Origin: Nereocystis luetkeana
Lineage: Eukaryota > Sar > Phaeophyceae > Laminariales > Laminariaceae
DNA: 64,000 bases
Assembly: GCA_031213475.1 (NCBI GenBank)
Contig: JARUPZ010000020.1
Coordinates: 930,001 to 994,000, forward strand
Direction: 5' to 3'
The position numbers were made by a program, and so were the translations under genes. Every line of letters starts with the position of its first letter. The stretch's first letter is position 1. The notes below the pieces were generated by a model. The model worked only from the letters and a program-made list of their open reading frames with translations. It had not been told where the DNA came from and did no database searches. This document shows, one piece after another, positions 42,101 through 52,883 of this stretch.

Positions 42101-45094
42101 CTATGTGATCGCCAGGGAGGTCTTTCCGCCGCTATGCCGGCAGAGGTACGCTGTACCCAAAAAGTAGTCGTCTTGTCCGTGTGTGTATCGATACGCGCTG
42201 CAGCGAGCCGTCCAGAGGCACTACGTCCCGACATCAGCACTACAACGAAGCAGAATGCACTCCCACTCGTATACTTGGTATGGTATACATGTAACAGTTA
42301 GGTCTATTCATACGCGGAGCATTATCATACGTACCCTGACCCGAGGTCACATGGTCGGCGTCCCCCCCCTCCTGACCTACTACCCCTCTTGCTGTTACGT
42401 AAAACTATTACAGAGTGTTGTTCAGCATTCCCGACGTCTGACGACTCGCGTCCAATTGAGCGTACACGCCGTATTGCCGCTTTGACGATACCTGGTACCA
42501 GGTATTGATTATTGATGGTGCACGCGCTTTCCGCGCTGTTCTTTCATCCACAACAAACGCTACTACTGCTGTTGCTTCTGCTCGATTTCGTTGTAAGCAT
42601 AGTATATCAATCAATCAAGACGTTCTCTTTGTGAGTCGACAATCGATTAGTTTGCGATAACCTAATCGGCTACTGCTGTCAAAAGGTCTTCGTAATGGTC
42701 CATTCCGGCTAATAATGTGAATAGCCCCAACTTCCAAGCCTATGCATGGCAATATCAAAGCAATCTCTGAGGAATAACGCCCCAACGGGTAGGGTGGGAC
42801 AGGCCTCAAAGCCCAGGTTTTGGTTCGTGGGTGAGCTCTCCCTCCCTCACTACCCGGGAGTGATGACTCTCCCTTAATGCCTACTGTATCTACACCGAAC
42901 CTACTACTGCCCCTATCGGGGGTCAGGTCGGGTCGGGTCAACATGCTCACGCGTCTGTGGTAACAGCAGCACTGCGGCCGGTTCTTCTGCTCTTGCGAAC
43001 CGTAGCGACGGGATAAATTAACACACGACGCGTATTCTAAACGTGGAAGTGTGGCGAGCTTAACCTATATTTTCAACAATCCACCATAGAATAGACATAA
43101 AATAATTATCATCGCACGGAGGCTAGGTGCGTGGTCGGGCTCACCTGATACGCTGGTATCATCCTCACAAAGGCGTACAACGTCCTTAGAAGGATAATCG
43201 CCCGCTTGTAGAGATGTCTCAATTGAGCGGATTTCGTTTCGACGCCATCTTGAGCCTCGTACCTATAGTAGTACCAGGTACAGTATTAATAGTAGCAGGT
43301 ATAGTAGTATTAATAGTAGCAGGTATATATTATATAGGTGTATACAGCAGCAGTGGCAGCGGCAGGCAATACCCCGTAGTCGGTATACAAGTACACGGGT
43401 ACATAGGTAGGAAGGTACAGAGGAGTGCTACAAAACAGTAGTAGCGCTCGTAGCGCACGAACCGGTCTCATACGAGGCACGTGCGTATACTCGTCCATGT
43501 ATGCACCAGGTAATACATCGGAGCTGCCAGAACATGTATACTCTTAACATCATTAGTACTAGTATCTACTATTAATACCAGGTACCAGGTATACGATACT
43601 GCTGCTGTGCTTCTGCCACGAGTAGCCTTCCGATTGCTCCCTCGGCCACACAAGTTTACAAAGAAACATATTCAGATGCATTCATACCTGGTGAATATTA
43701 AATATTGATACTGGTAGTAACAAATGCGGACGTGGCCTTCGCTAGTGCCATCGCGAACTCCATCGTACGTGCGAGTACTTGTACGATTATCGCGAAGTCT
43801 ACTGCTGTATATATGAGGTATAAACGACAAGAGAGTGCAGGGAATGCCTCCAAGGAAACCACTAGAAACACCAAACATCAACTGCCGATAGTTGGCTCTT
43901 GGCTCTGGTGTACTACTCTACCCGTATACGAAGCCTGTGCCTGTAAGCCTGCTTCTGTCTGGTTGTACTGTAGGTAGAGAGGTAGACCCTAAACTGTACA
44001 AGTACGTCGTATATACACCACGTGCTTGTTGCACGTCAAGTTCAACTCAAGAGTTCAACTGCGCCAAGTCATTGTGGTATCGAAAGCCAGCGATTCAACC
44101 CAAAATCATCTTCGACGCAGACATATCAATCTCATCGCGACCTCATTGCGACTCGTCTCTCATCTCACGACCGGCACACTAGCACTCTATCAACAGCACG
44201 ACTTACACTATATCCCATCGCTCCAGCAGTTCCACGCTTGGCGGCGCGTCTCCCAACCCCAAGCGCTCTGACTGCTCCGAATGCTCTTGCCAGAAGACAT
44301 CGATACCTAACGGCATGTGAAGATCGTCCTTCCACGCCTCCATAGAGTGGCGAACAAAAGCCAGTTCTTCCACATGCAAAGAGAACTGCTCGTGATGTGC
44401 GACGCATTGTTGACAACGGTAAGGGTATACGTACGGTGCATAATGAGAGGCTCATCGTATTAAGATATGATCACACTGCTGCTGCATCTAAGTGCTAAGG
44501 AGACCACAGACAGCAGCAGCAGAGCACCGACCTTCAACCATCAACCCCCCCCCTACCCTGAGAATAAAAACTATTTATACTATTCATACTATTAATACTA
44601 TTAATACCTGGTATTATTAACAATTGAAGGTACCAGGTACCTGGTAGTAAACAGCAGTAGTACAGCAGTATCAATAGTGGTCCTGCAGAAAATCACGTAA
44701 AAAAATACCGGTAAAAACTCGCCGACACACATCGAACTTGAAGAGCGAAAACCAGGGGGAGACTGGTGCGTTCTTTATCACTTCCGTATGATATACCATG
44801 CATGCCCTTGACGATCTCACGGCCATGCTTTATAGGATTAATTTGTGCGAGTAGGTGGGGCGTGGTTATTAGCCTGCTGTTGCTGCTGCTGCTGCTGCTG
44901 GTGCTGCTGCTGCTGCCGATCACGTGAATAACGTAGAGAACAAGACACCTCGACACCTCCCTCACCTTGCTATTTATTTCTCGGTCGCGTCTCTGCTTCT
45001 GGTGAAGGCTAACTCTGCTCGAGATGATAACCTCGGCGACCTTTTGCATGCATTCGAATACGACCTGATCACACTTTGATACATCGCTGCTCAT
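33121..45094 (-). CDS. ATG13: ATG13, regulatory subunit of the ATG1 autophagy kinase, eleven exons
   Basis: ATG13 binds ATG1/ULK1 and starts autophagosome formation. Exons on the minus strand: 45094-44966, 44385-44207, 43262-43145, 39973-39683, 39087-38465, 37278-37116, 36521-36399, 36024-35476, 35093-34936, 33834-33642 and 33189-33121. All are GT-AG with matching phases, giving about 864 residues. Residues 5-240 are the HORMA domain: SKCDQVVFECMQKVAEVII, PLGIDVFW, PPSVELLERWDIVYE, LYKRAIILLRTLYAFVRMIP and SFKPLEAPHGKIKMKVTYL. A long Ser/Pro/Gly-rich, probably disordered tail follows. It includes LPFAVE (about 730-735), seen in plant ATG13, and a charged C-terminus (SLEEELDGFRQF). Exon 4 could end at 39713, and exon 9 could start at 35084; both alternatives keep frame. 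The HORMA part is firm; tail exons rest on splice-phase logic. Confidence 0.82.
34359..34447. mobile_element. piggyBac-like micro-MITE, 89 bp, in ATG13 intron 9
   Basis: An almost perfect hairpin is flanked by TTAA on both sides (34355-34358 and 34448-34451). The arms begin CCCTTTTAGAACCGCAGTCC and CCCCTTTAGAACCGCAGTCC and pair for about 35 bp with one substitution and one small indel. TTAA target duplication and CCC termini are the piggyBac signature. Near-identity of the arms suggests recent origin. Confidence 0.8.
41773..41793. repeat. (CAG)n microsatellite
   Basis: Seven CAG triplets in ATG13 intron 3. They drive long but unsupported Gln/Leu frames. Confidence 0.85.
44876..44917. repeat. 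(CTG)n microsatellite
   Basis: An interrupted CTG tract in ATG13 intron 1, just after the first exon. Confidence 0.85.
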
Positions 45095-45407
45095 CGCGCG
45101 ACTGCAGCTGTACAGCACCAGTACCGCCGGAGCTTGTGGCGCGTACAGATTTTCTATTTTTAGTTTTCTGGTTTGTTGAATGAATCAAGGAGTTCCAAAG
45201 AGAAACGGTGGCAGATCCCCAAGAAAACGAGACCATCCCCTTTTTTTCTTTTCTTCTTTTTAAAATCAGAAATTAATTCTTTTTTCCCCCCATCCAAACC
45301 GTTTCCTCTTTTTTTTTTCTTGTTTCTATAATATAAGAAGGCTCTCCCTTTTTCGTTGTTGTTATTGTCGCACGGCCCAACCAACCAATGTCTTGCAGAC
45401 GACCCCA

Positions 45408-45758
45408 ATGTTTTTCAAGCCAACGAGGCCCGCGGAAAGCTCCCCTTTGCTCTTTGGAGTAGAGACGATGTTGTTTGTTATGGCCGGGGAGACGGCTAAA
45501 AGAGCGGGGAAAAAAGTGGTAATAATACCGGGGCGGGTCGTCGAAGCGCGGCGGACTGTTTTACGACGAGGCATCATCAGGGACGAGAGGCGCAGAGAAG
45601 CCGGCTGCACCACGCAGCTGAGGACGCCAAGAGCAGCGACAAGGGGATGGCGGGGGGGGGGGGCAGCCGTATTGATACAGCTGTCTGCGACTGCAGAAAC
45701 GAAAATTATTCAAAATGATCACACCTCGGACAGATCAGCTCACCGTAGCTCGAGCTAG
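45408..45758 (+). CDS. Unrecognised open frame facing ATG13
   Basis: A plus-strand frame opens at an ATG 314 bp from the ATG13 start and reads for about 116 codons. The Arg-rich part includes ETAKRAGKKVVIIPGRVVEA. It runs into the palindromic element that starts at 45723, so any gene would be broken or spliced before that. No family was recognised. The opposite strand is also open here. It may be a divergent first exon or chance. Confidence 0.15.
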   Translation: MFFKPTRPAESSPLLFGVETMLFVMAGETAKRAGKKVVIIPGRVVEARRTVLRRGIIRDERRREAGCTTQLRTPRAATRGWRGGGAAVLIQLSATAETKIIQNDHTSDRSAHRSSS

Positions 45759-45779
45759 CTCTTTTCGGGGGTAGCTCAC

Positions 45780-46275
45780 CAGTGAGCTATATGAGCTACA
45801 TGAGCTAGCTCGTCCGCCCCCGGCTTGAACTATAGGCGGTAGCTCATCTGCACATGTTTTCAAAGCTTGAGCTATAGAGGATAGTTCATCTGCACATAAA
45901 TGCCCAGTGTGAGCTATATAGGAGCTACATGAGCTAGCTCATATCTGCCCCCGAGATGAGCTATATGAGCTACATGAGCTAGCTCATATGCCCCCGAGAT
46001 CAGATGAGCTATAGGCGGTAGCTCATCTGCACATCTTTCGAAGGCTTGAGCTATAGGCGGTAGCTCATCTGCACATGTTTTCAAAGCTTGAGCTATACCT
46101 GGTAGGCGGTAGCTCATTTGCCCATGTTTTCAAAGCTTGAGCTATTATAGGCGATAGCTCATCTGCCCATGTTTTCAAAGCTTGAGCTGTAGGCGATAGC
46201 TCATCTGCACATGTTTTCAAAGCATGAGCTATAGGCGATAGCTCATCTGCACACATTTTCAAGGCTTGAGCTCCT
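45780..46275. repeat. Tandem array of 42-bp palindromic units, array 1
   Basis: The unit has an inverted pair, GAGCTATAGGCGGTAGCTC, then CATCTGCACATG, then TTTTCAAAGCTT. About eight to ten imperfect units are present. One unit (46096-46104) carries an extra CCTGGTA after a TA. Confidence 0.8.
46096..46104. repeat. TA-CCTGG-TA micro-insertion in an R10 unit
   Basis: Neighbouring units read GAGCTATAGGCGGTAGC. This one reads GAGCTATACCTGGTAGGCGG, an exact gain of CCTGG plus a second TA. Confidence 0.85.
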
Positions 46276-47261
46276 CTGCTTGTTTTTTTAGGCGATGTAG
46301 ATGGTTTTCTGTTTCTGCCTCTCTTTGTCTCTTCTTCCTTGCACCGTATGGTAGGCTGTAGCCACGAAAGCCATGTTTAAGGAACGGTGTGTACGGATTG
46401 AGATGATGCTGATATTCAATATAGCCTTATTAATGGGTGGTGGGTGGGTTGGACGGGTTGACTTTTCGCTGGCGTTGCAGCGTACCACTAGTAAGTAGTA
46501 GCGTTGTTAGTCATGTAGTGTATTCTTAGATGCGAATAAATGCTACCTGGTACCTGGTAATTAATGATAACACTCATAAAGATTAATTTACTGCTGTAGT
46601 AGAGGTATGGTATGTGGGGGGAAGGGTTGGAGAATAAGGAGGAAGAGCCGCAGGAAGAGCGAGACGGCAGGGACTCTCTCCTAGGCACTACCGATAGCAG
46701 TGTAGACCAGGAACACCGCACGACCTTCTGCGCGTTGAAACATGTGCGCGTAGCAGTAATAAACCAGCCATTTTGATGGACAGCGGCGGGTTTTTGGTAG
46801 ATGCTTCTTCGGGGGTGAGTGGTCGTTTTTTGGTGGACGAGATGGAGGGATGTTGGTTGTAGTATAGTCTTCATGAGCGGTACATCAGTTATGATTTGTC
46901 GTAGGATACTGCCGCGCTTTTGTTCTGGACAGTGCTTCACTTTCTGTTAGTCGTTTATTTGAACAACACTACACATTGTCGGATGGCTAGCATAATGATA
47001 ATAATTAATTTTTAATACTGATAGTCTCTAAACTTGAACTTACCTTTAACCTCGGACAGATCATGAGCTAGCTCATCTGCATGGTAATGTGTCCAACCGA
47101 TTTGTAGATAATGTTAATGCTATTCCTATACATACACATACTCGTATACATTCGCACTTGCCCCCAAGAGCGGGCTTTGTCGGCGACTCATCTTACATGC
47201 ATACGTTGCCGAGAAAGAGCTACATCGAGCTGCGTATATGAGCTATAATTACAATCTTCGG

Positions 47262-47600
47262 GGGTGAGCTATAGGCGGTAGCTCATCTGTACATGTTTCG
47301 AAGGCTTGAACTATAGGCGGTAGCTCATCTGCACGTGTTTCGAAGGCTTCAGCTATAGGCGGTAGCTTATCTGCACGTGTTTTGAAGGCTTGAGCTATAG
47401 ACGATAGCTCATCTACACACATTTGCCCAAGGTGAGCTATAGGAGCTACATGAGCTATAGCTCATCTGCCCCCGAGATGAGTTATATATAGGAGCTACCT
47501 GAGCTACACATGTTTCCCCCGGCTTGAGCGGTAGCTCATCTGCACATGTTTTCAAAGCTTGAGCTATACACGATAGATGAGCTAGCTCATGATCTGTCCG
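47262..47600. repeat. Tandem array of 42-bp palindromic units, array 2
   Basis: The same unit family as array 1, about seven units, inside the 47049-47604 TIR element. Confidence 0.8.
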
Positions 47601-47813
47601 AGGTGTGAAATGATAGATCGGGAGGTATATCGGTTCGACTATAAATAGCCTCGAATTCGATCTATTAAAGGACGCGTTCCTAATGAACCGAGAAAAAATC
47701 ACGATTCCTGACTTTTTGGCATGCCAAAAGATCACAATCCGTGACCTTTCAGTTCTAACGAAACAAGCCGGGAAACGTCACGTTTTGTGATATGTTCATA
47801 TTGTAGGAAATCG

Positions 47814-48127
47814 AGTAGGTTTAGCAGGTTGGGAGAAGGGATCTTTAGGGATGTTCTTTACTTGAAAAATGTGTAGCGTGGTCTGCACTTCGGAATCGTC
47901 GTCCGCAACTGAGAAATTTCCTGGTTCGATGCAAACTCGGCGCAGCCGCGTTTATGGCGAGTTTTGGCCCGTTTTGGCTGCGGTTTGGGGTCAGGGTAGG
48001 TTAGGGTTAGGGTTAGAGTCAGGGATGGGGTTGGGTCTTTGCCCGTATCTTGATCCCAACAGGAACCAAAACACCCGAACAGCCTACCAACCTAAAGATC
48101 CCTTCTCCCAGATTGTTAAAGGTCCTC
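47814..48127. mobile_element. MITE family R5, copy a, with telomere-like core
   Basis: This 314-bp element has inverted arms TGGGAGAAGGGATCTTTAGG (starting 47830) and their complement (ending 48110). A TTAGGGTTAGGGTTAGAG tract lies near 48000-48019. Copy b (48771-49086) is the same element in reverse orientation 0.65 kb away. The target duplication of copy a is not clean. Confidence 0.75.
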
Positions 48128-48617
48128 AGAATTTCCGATGTCATCAAACCCAACGGTTTTCGCGAGTGGAACCAACTCTCGCGAGTGGGGCACGGCCAGG
48201 CCGACCCGGGTCACCCGCGCCTGGCCCGGCCCGTGGTAGATTCGAATCACGGGCCCAATAAGCCTGACCCAGCGTGCGAGATTCCTATTTCACCGACCGT
48301 TGGCCAAACCCCGTTCGCGACATTCCATCTCGCAGGGCGTCTCTGCCCGGCCTGGCCTGTGACATCCTCAGGTCATGTTCGCGTTTGTTGGTCTTCATGT
48401 TCCCCCCCCTCGAAATTTCGAGGCCACTACCTGCTCGTTATATAGCCCGCGCCCAGCGGTGTCTATGGGTAGCCGCCCGTTGTCCCCAAGCGGCGTACGA
48501 AGCAGAGTCTGCTCTGCCCCTTTACCGCGACCTTCGGATACCGTTGGTGCGCGTGGGTTGCGTAGTGCCTTGACAGGCGTGATTGGAGACACGATAAATG
48601 TTAGGGCCGGTCCTTAA

Positions 48618-49768
48618 GGGCCCATCTTAACGGGGGGTTTGATTTTTTTTTTTTTTTTCTTCTATTTTAATTTGCATCTGATTGGCCGAAGAGTGAACGG
48701 CCAAGCAGGCAAATTAGAAAATTTGAATTCGAGTGAAAAGTCTTTTGGGACTTTTTTCGTGTGATTTTTTTACGACCTTTAAGAATCTGGGAGAAGGGAT
48801 CTTTAGGTTGGTAGGCTGTTCAGGTGTGTTGGTTCCTGTAGGGATTAAGGTACGGGCAGAGACCCAACCCAACCCCTGACTATAACACTAACCCTAACCC
48901 TAACCCTGACCCCAAACCGGAGCCAAAACGGGCCAAAACTCGCCATAAACGCGGCTGCGCCGCGTATGCATCAAACCAGGAAATTTCTTAGTTGCGGACG
49001 GCGATTCCGAAGTACAGACCACGCTACGCATTTTTCAAGTCAAAAACATCCCTAAAGATCCCTTCTCCCAGATTTCTAACCCTACTTGATTTTTTAAATT
49101 TCAATTTGGAATTTGGGAGTTCCTCGGCCTTGACGTAGCACGTTCATGGTGGGTCAACCAACACCTTCGGTGGAGTCTGGGGCGATTCTTGGCCGCTTCG
49201 GTGACCACGATCGAGGCGATAAAACGCGAGCCTCAACGAGAGGTGACCGGATCAATAGCCGCGTCCACGACCACAGACCATAGAAGATCGTACCCCGGCG
49301 GTGGCGCCTCAAAAGTAATCATGGCGGCCGCGATCCCAATTTTTCGGCCTGCTCGATCGGCCAACAATCACGAAACCCGAGCAAACAAGCAAACAAACGG
49401 AGGATACGCTCGAGACCTCGATAGCTGCATCACCGCTGTTACTCCGCACGTGGCGCTTGAGAGCTCCCTCCGCCCACTCAAGACACCCTGAGAGTGATAG
49501 CTTCCTATCCTGCGCGACCAAAAATAAAAAGAGGCTGGCGGCGGTGCGCACGCGGCAGAGCAAACCTTCGCTCTCGTCTACACGCGTCGTTATTTGTCGG
49601 CTGGGCGTTGTGTGACGCGGTGCGTTTTTTCTGAATTCTATTGTGATTAACAACTAGCACTCTGTTCCCCGATAGGACACAAACACGTTTTTTTTACGAA
49701 ATCAAAATAACATTCATTGAAATTAAATTTTTACTTCCGTTTATAGCGTTCCCCGTTCAGATGGGCCC
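48618..49768. mobile_element. MITE R1 copy c, nested in R13 and carrying R5b
   Basis: It starts GGGCCCATCTTAACGGGG and ends GTTCAGATGGGCCC, flanked by TAA (48615-48617 and 49769-49771). With R5b and its 9-bp duplication removed it is about 826 bp. It is in the same orientation as R1b. Confidence 0.85.
48771..49086. mobile_element. MITE R5 copy b, nested in R1c
   Basis: This 316-bp reverse copy of R5a is flanked by TGATTTTTT on both sides (48762-48770 and 49087-49095), a 9-bp duplication expected for Mutator-like elements. The comparison with R1a and R1b shows the insertion cleanly. It contains CTAACCCTAACCCTAACCC near 48890-48910. Confidence 0.8.
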
Positions 49769-50603
49769 TAACGGGGGCAAAATAAAGGACAAAAAAAACG
49801 AAATAAAAAACGAAGAGAGAACTAAAGAGCACGTGACTTTTATTGGTCAAATTACAAAAATTAGAAGTAGATATGCCGATATACCTCCGTTTTCACATTT
49901 CTTTTTTTTTAAGTCCCAGAGGACTTTAAAAAAACGAAATGGGTGCCAAATAAACGAAATATGGGATACCCAGGGTCGAAGAGGAACATAGGAGGAGCTC
50001 GAAGCGTTGGGATGAAGTTCCGATAAAGTTTCGACGACCGGTTGGCAAGCGCACGATGGCCGAGGTAGTGCATGTGGCTGCCATGCGGCTTGTCTGCTGA
50101 CGGCGCGAGCACATACGGCTAGGGAATCACCATGGGGTACCCTCGCAAGAAACCGGGGGATCAGGAAGTGGCTGTGGCGGTATTTTTTCGACATGAGTCT
50201 TACTCAACATTCAAACGTCTGCCATCGAACAGCGATGGCCAATCCACAAGTTCTAGACCTCTCCGTAGGGAGCGGGTTGGACCACGGGAACCGCCCGCTG
50301 TGGAGGGTGCCTCACGTGTGCGAGTTGTGTCTATCCACCGTCGCTGTTGAGCGCTATCGCCGGGAATCACGTGCTGTGGCGGTTGAGTCATTCCGAAAAA
50401 TTGCACCACGTAAAAATTCGACTCGGCCTCTTCTTTCTGTTTCGTTTTTTTTTCGTTTTTTTCGTGAGGACTCAACCTCCTGTTTTTTTCGACAAACGAA
50501 AGTCTGCTCGTTTTTTTTCGTTTTTTTTTTCCATTTTTTTTGCCCTCGTTAAGACCGGCCCTTGAGGAAAAGCTAAAACAAATGGCGCCATGACTCACTC
50601 GTG

Positions 50604-50647
50604 ACAAATCACGATTCACGACAAGAATCTCACGAATCGTGATTTGT
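50604..50647. repeat. Short inverted repeat (hairpin)
   Basis: ACAAATCACGATTC and its complement are separated by 16 bp. It lies just outside the R13 right end. A protein-binding or terminator role cannot be judged. Confidence 0.6.
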
Positions 50648-51629
50648 TTTGTTCGTTAGGAGTGGCCCTAACAACAACAACAACAGAAAGCAGTTTTTTA
50701 CATTATTTGTTCGTTTCTTGTAGAAGATGAGTTGTTCAATTGGGGGGAGCGCGACAGCGGCAGTAAACTTGCAATATCATACTGACACTAGACAACGCTA
50801 TAGACGAGAGTAGGAAGGAGATAACTGAGGATGTGTGGCTCGTAGGTTCCCGACCGGTTTTCTAGCAGAGACAGAGACGCGGGCACCTACGGTGTTGTTG
50901 CTATCATCTCATCATACCGCCTGCAGTACGATTTTCTATTTTCCCCGTTTCTTTTCTCTCTTCCTTCTTCTTTTTTTACCTTGTCTCCCCCTTGTTTCCT
51001 TTCCCCTCCCCGCCATCCTCACGCTTGTATTTTCCTCTTCCCCGTGTTGCTTCGTCCGTGCAGCAGCTATCTGTGCTTCTTGAGTACGTATATATTTTCC
51101 TTCTACGTATAGAAGCTTTTCTGATCCCTCCTTTTGTGCGTCGTTGCGTTAGTTTTCTGCTTTGTTTCGTTTCAGAATTTAGTTTTGTTTTCTTGTCCTA
51201 ATGTTCTGATCTTGCTTGCTTGTTGTGTTGCTGTGTTATTCTCGTACCCGGTACGATACGCTGGCATTTTTCACTTACTTTACACTGCAATTTGCGATTA
51301 TTTTATTGTTTTTGGTCATTTTGTCTTTTTCTCAGTCTTCAATCACTGAATTAGTGTCTCTAGGATAAGGAACCAGGACGCACATGGGTGTATACTGGTG
51401 ATGAAGCTGGGTAGAAATGACGATTAAATATCAAGTCAACACACACATCTATGTATCTACTGTACAAGGAACTTCACGTAACGGGCGGTTCCGCCCACTA
51501 CGCTCACGAATATTAATAGAACGGAAGAAACGGTGGAGACAATGGGGTGCAAACAGGCGACTTGCAAGTGCCAAGAGCTCCATATGCTCCACCCAGGAAG
51601 AAACCAACCCAAGCGCCGCATGTATGTAC
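50648..51629. other. Pyrimidine-rich stretch, no gene recognised
   Basis: Mostly T/C-rich sequence (50930-51350) with no conserved exon on either strand. Confidence 0.5.
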
Positions 51630-52165
51630 TGTTACAGCGCCGAGGAATTGTTACAGCGCGACAGTGCTTCGAGGAGGATAATAAGGCGCGAGATATCTGC
51701 TCTAATCAGTGTCACGCATCGGGTCTATTCGATGGGCAGAGGGCAAGCTATGACTAGCTCCTCTGGCGAATCTTGTAGGGGCAGGGACGATCCCCGGCGT
51801 GGGAATGCCTTCAGTCCAGTGTAAAGAACCAGTAACGAGGTCACGGAACCACCCGGTGTTTACTAAACACCACCAAGTGAAGAAAGAAAGTCAAAGCCAA
51901 GTGCTATGTGATATATGTCCTATCGATCCCCAGCCTTTTGGGCCCTGCCTTGCCCGTCGAGCCCGTCATCGTGTCTGTGGTGCTTTATTGATTGCTCACT
52001 CTGGCTGCTTGCAACTACCGCATTGCATCGATTCACGTTCTGCGTGACCCGATCATTACTGCGCAAAGACACTTCTCGACCTCTCAAACAACAGGTGAGC
52101 CGGCCTCAGAGATCTAACGAGCGCGGGTCCTTTTTACCGTCTGAAAACTGTACCCTGCTGTAACA
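51630..52165 (+). repeat. LTR (probable 5' LTR)
   Basis: 536 bp bounded by TGTTACAG and CTGTAACA. It is about 96% identical by eye to the interrupted 3' LTR and more distantly related to 53042-53607. Confidence 0.75.
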
Positions 52166-52547
52166 CGGTGAACCCAGGGAGATCGAAGTGCGTTGCAGGG
52201 GATTGGAGTGTTTGCAAAACGGTTGCAGGAGATCAGAGAGTTTGCAAAAACGGGGGAATGATGTCATTGTGCTCAGGCGTGTGTCATCTCATATTTATCG
52301 TGTACCTCACATGACACGCATGTGTAAACCCACAACTTTTCTTGCGCATCATCCATATTCCTGGTACATAAGCCACGTTCGTATGCATGTGTAAATCCAC
52401 ATGTTTTTGTTTTGCCTACCTGGCGTTATGGCCATACTTGCAATGCGGTTATGTGTGCACGCTGCCAATGGCACTCCGCCTGTTCGTTTCGTATTGCTTT
52501 GAAGATATGTGTTCGGTCAATGCATGCAGGCATATTCGTTGCTTGTG

Positions 52548-52883
52548 CTCCGTTTCGCTCGTCCCCTTTATTATCTTCGCACATCTTCTTCTCTCTCTCC
52601 TTCCAACTCGTAACTCAGATCCGGGGTCACATAGCAGGCTCTTCTACCCCCTTCCCGCTACGGTACGTGCCTTCATTTTTATCGCGAGAATATTTCAGCC
52701 TTTTCTTCCCTCGTCGACTCGCATCAAATTGTGCCTACCCACGCTGCAAGGCGCTCTCAACAATTGAATCCTTTTTATTTTTATTTTTGCAAATAAAGTC
52801 AAAGTCCGACCCACCTGGGGCTCGAACCCAGGACTCAAACACAAGTAGAATTCGAGGGATAACCACTTGAACCACCGGGGCGA
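52548..52883 (-). mobile_element. tRNA-derived SINE, copy S3
   Basis: In reverse orientation the head reads TCGCCCCGGTGGTTCAAGTG (box A) and then GGGTTCGAGCCCCAGG (box B). A block of Cs/As and the family body follow, to GATGTGCGAAGATAAT. It matches S4 nearly end to end. It lies inside the retroelement span. Confidence 0.85.

Larger units (their letters stand above)
45723..47604. mobile_element. R10 element(s): GAGCTA-palindrome arrays with inverted ends
   Basis: ACCTCGGACAGATCA occurs at 45723 and again at 47049, and its reverse complement ends at 47604. Between 47049 and 47604 the ends match for about 30 bp (through TGAGCTAGCTCAT), so this 556-bp part looks like a complete TIR element. The 45723 end opens a second array that lacks its own right end. 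About 770 bp of non-array sequence (46276-47048) lies between, including an unrecognised 150-codon minus-strand frame (46488-46940). No clean target duplication was seen. Confidence 0.55.
48604..50561. mobile_element. MITE family R13, split by R1c
   Basis: The left end GGGCCGGTCCTTAA at 48604 is interrupted by R1c. It resumes as CGGGGGCAAAATAAAGGAC at 49772 and ends at 50561 with the inverted end AAGACCGGCCC. Removing R1c and its duplicated TAA leaves about 804 bp with long A-rich inverted ends. The flanking triplets are TTA and TTG, so one base has probably decayed. Size and target fit the same PIF/Harbinger-like group as R1-R3. Confidence 0.65.

Noticed and set aside
45362-45613. Minus-strand frame with GLVGLKNIG, reminiscent of a ubiquitin hydrolase signature
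   Set aside because: The catalytic Cys context (GNTC) does not follow, no second exon fits before ATG13, and the other strand is equally open.
47998-48019. Telomere-like TTAGGG tract as a sign of a chromosome end
   Set aside because: It is an internal part of MITE R5, and a second copy is inside R5b.
52560-52767. Phe/Leu-rich frame recurring near 20 kb, 52.6 kb and 54.1 kb
   Set aside because: It is the complement of the SINE body; the recurrence reflects SINE copies, not a gene family.
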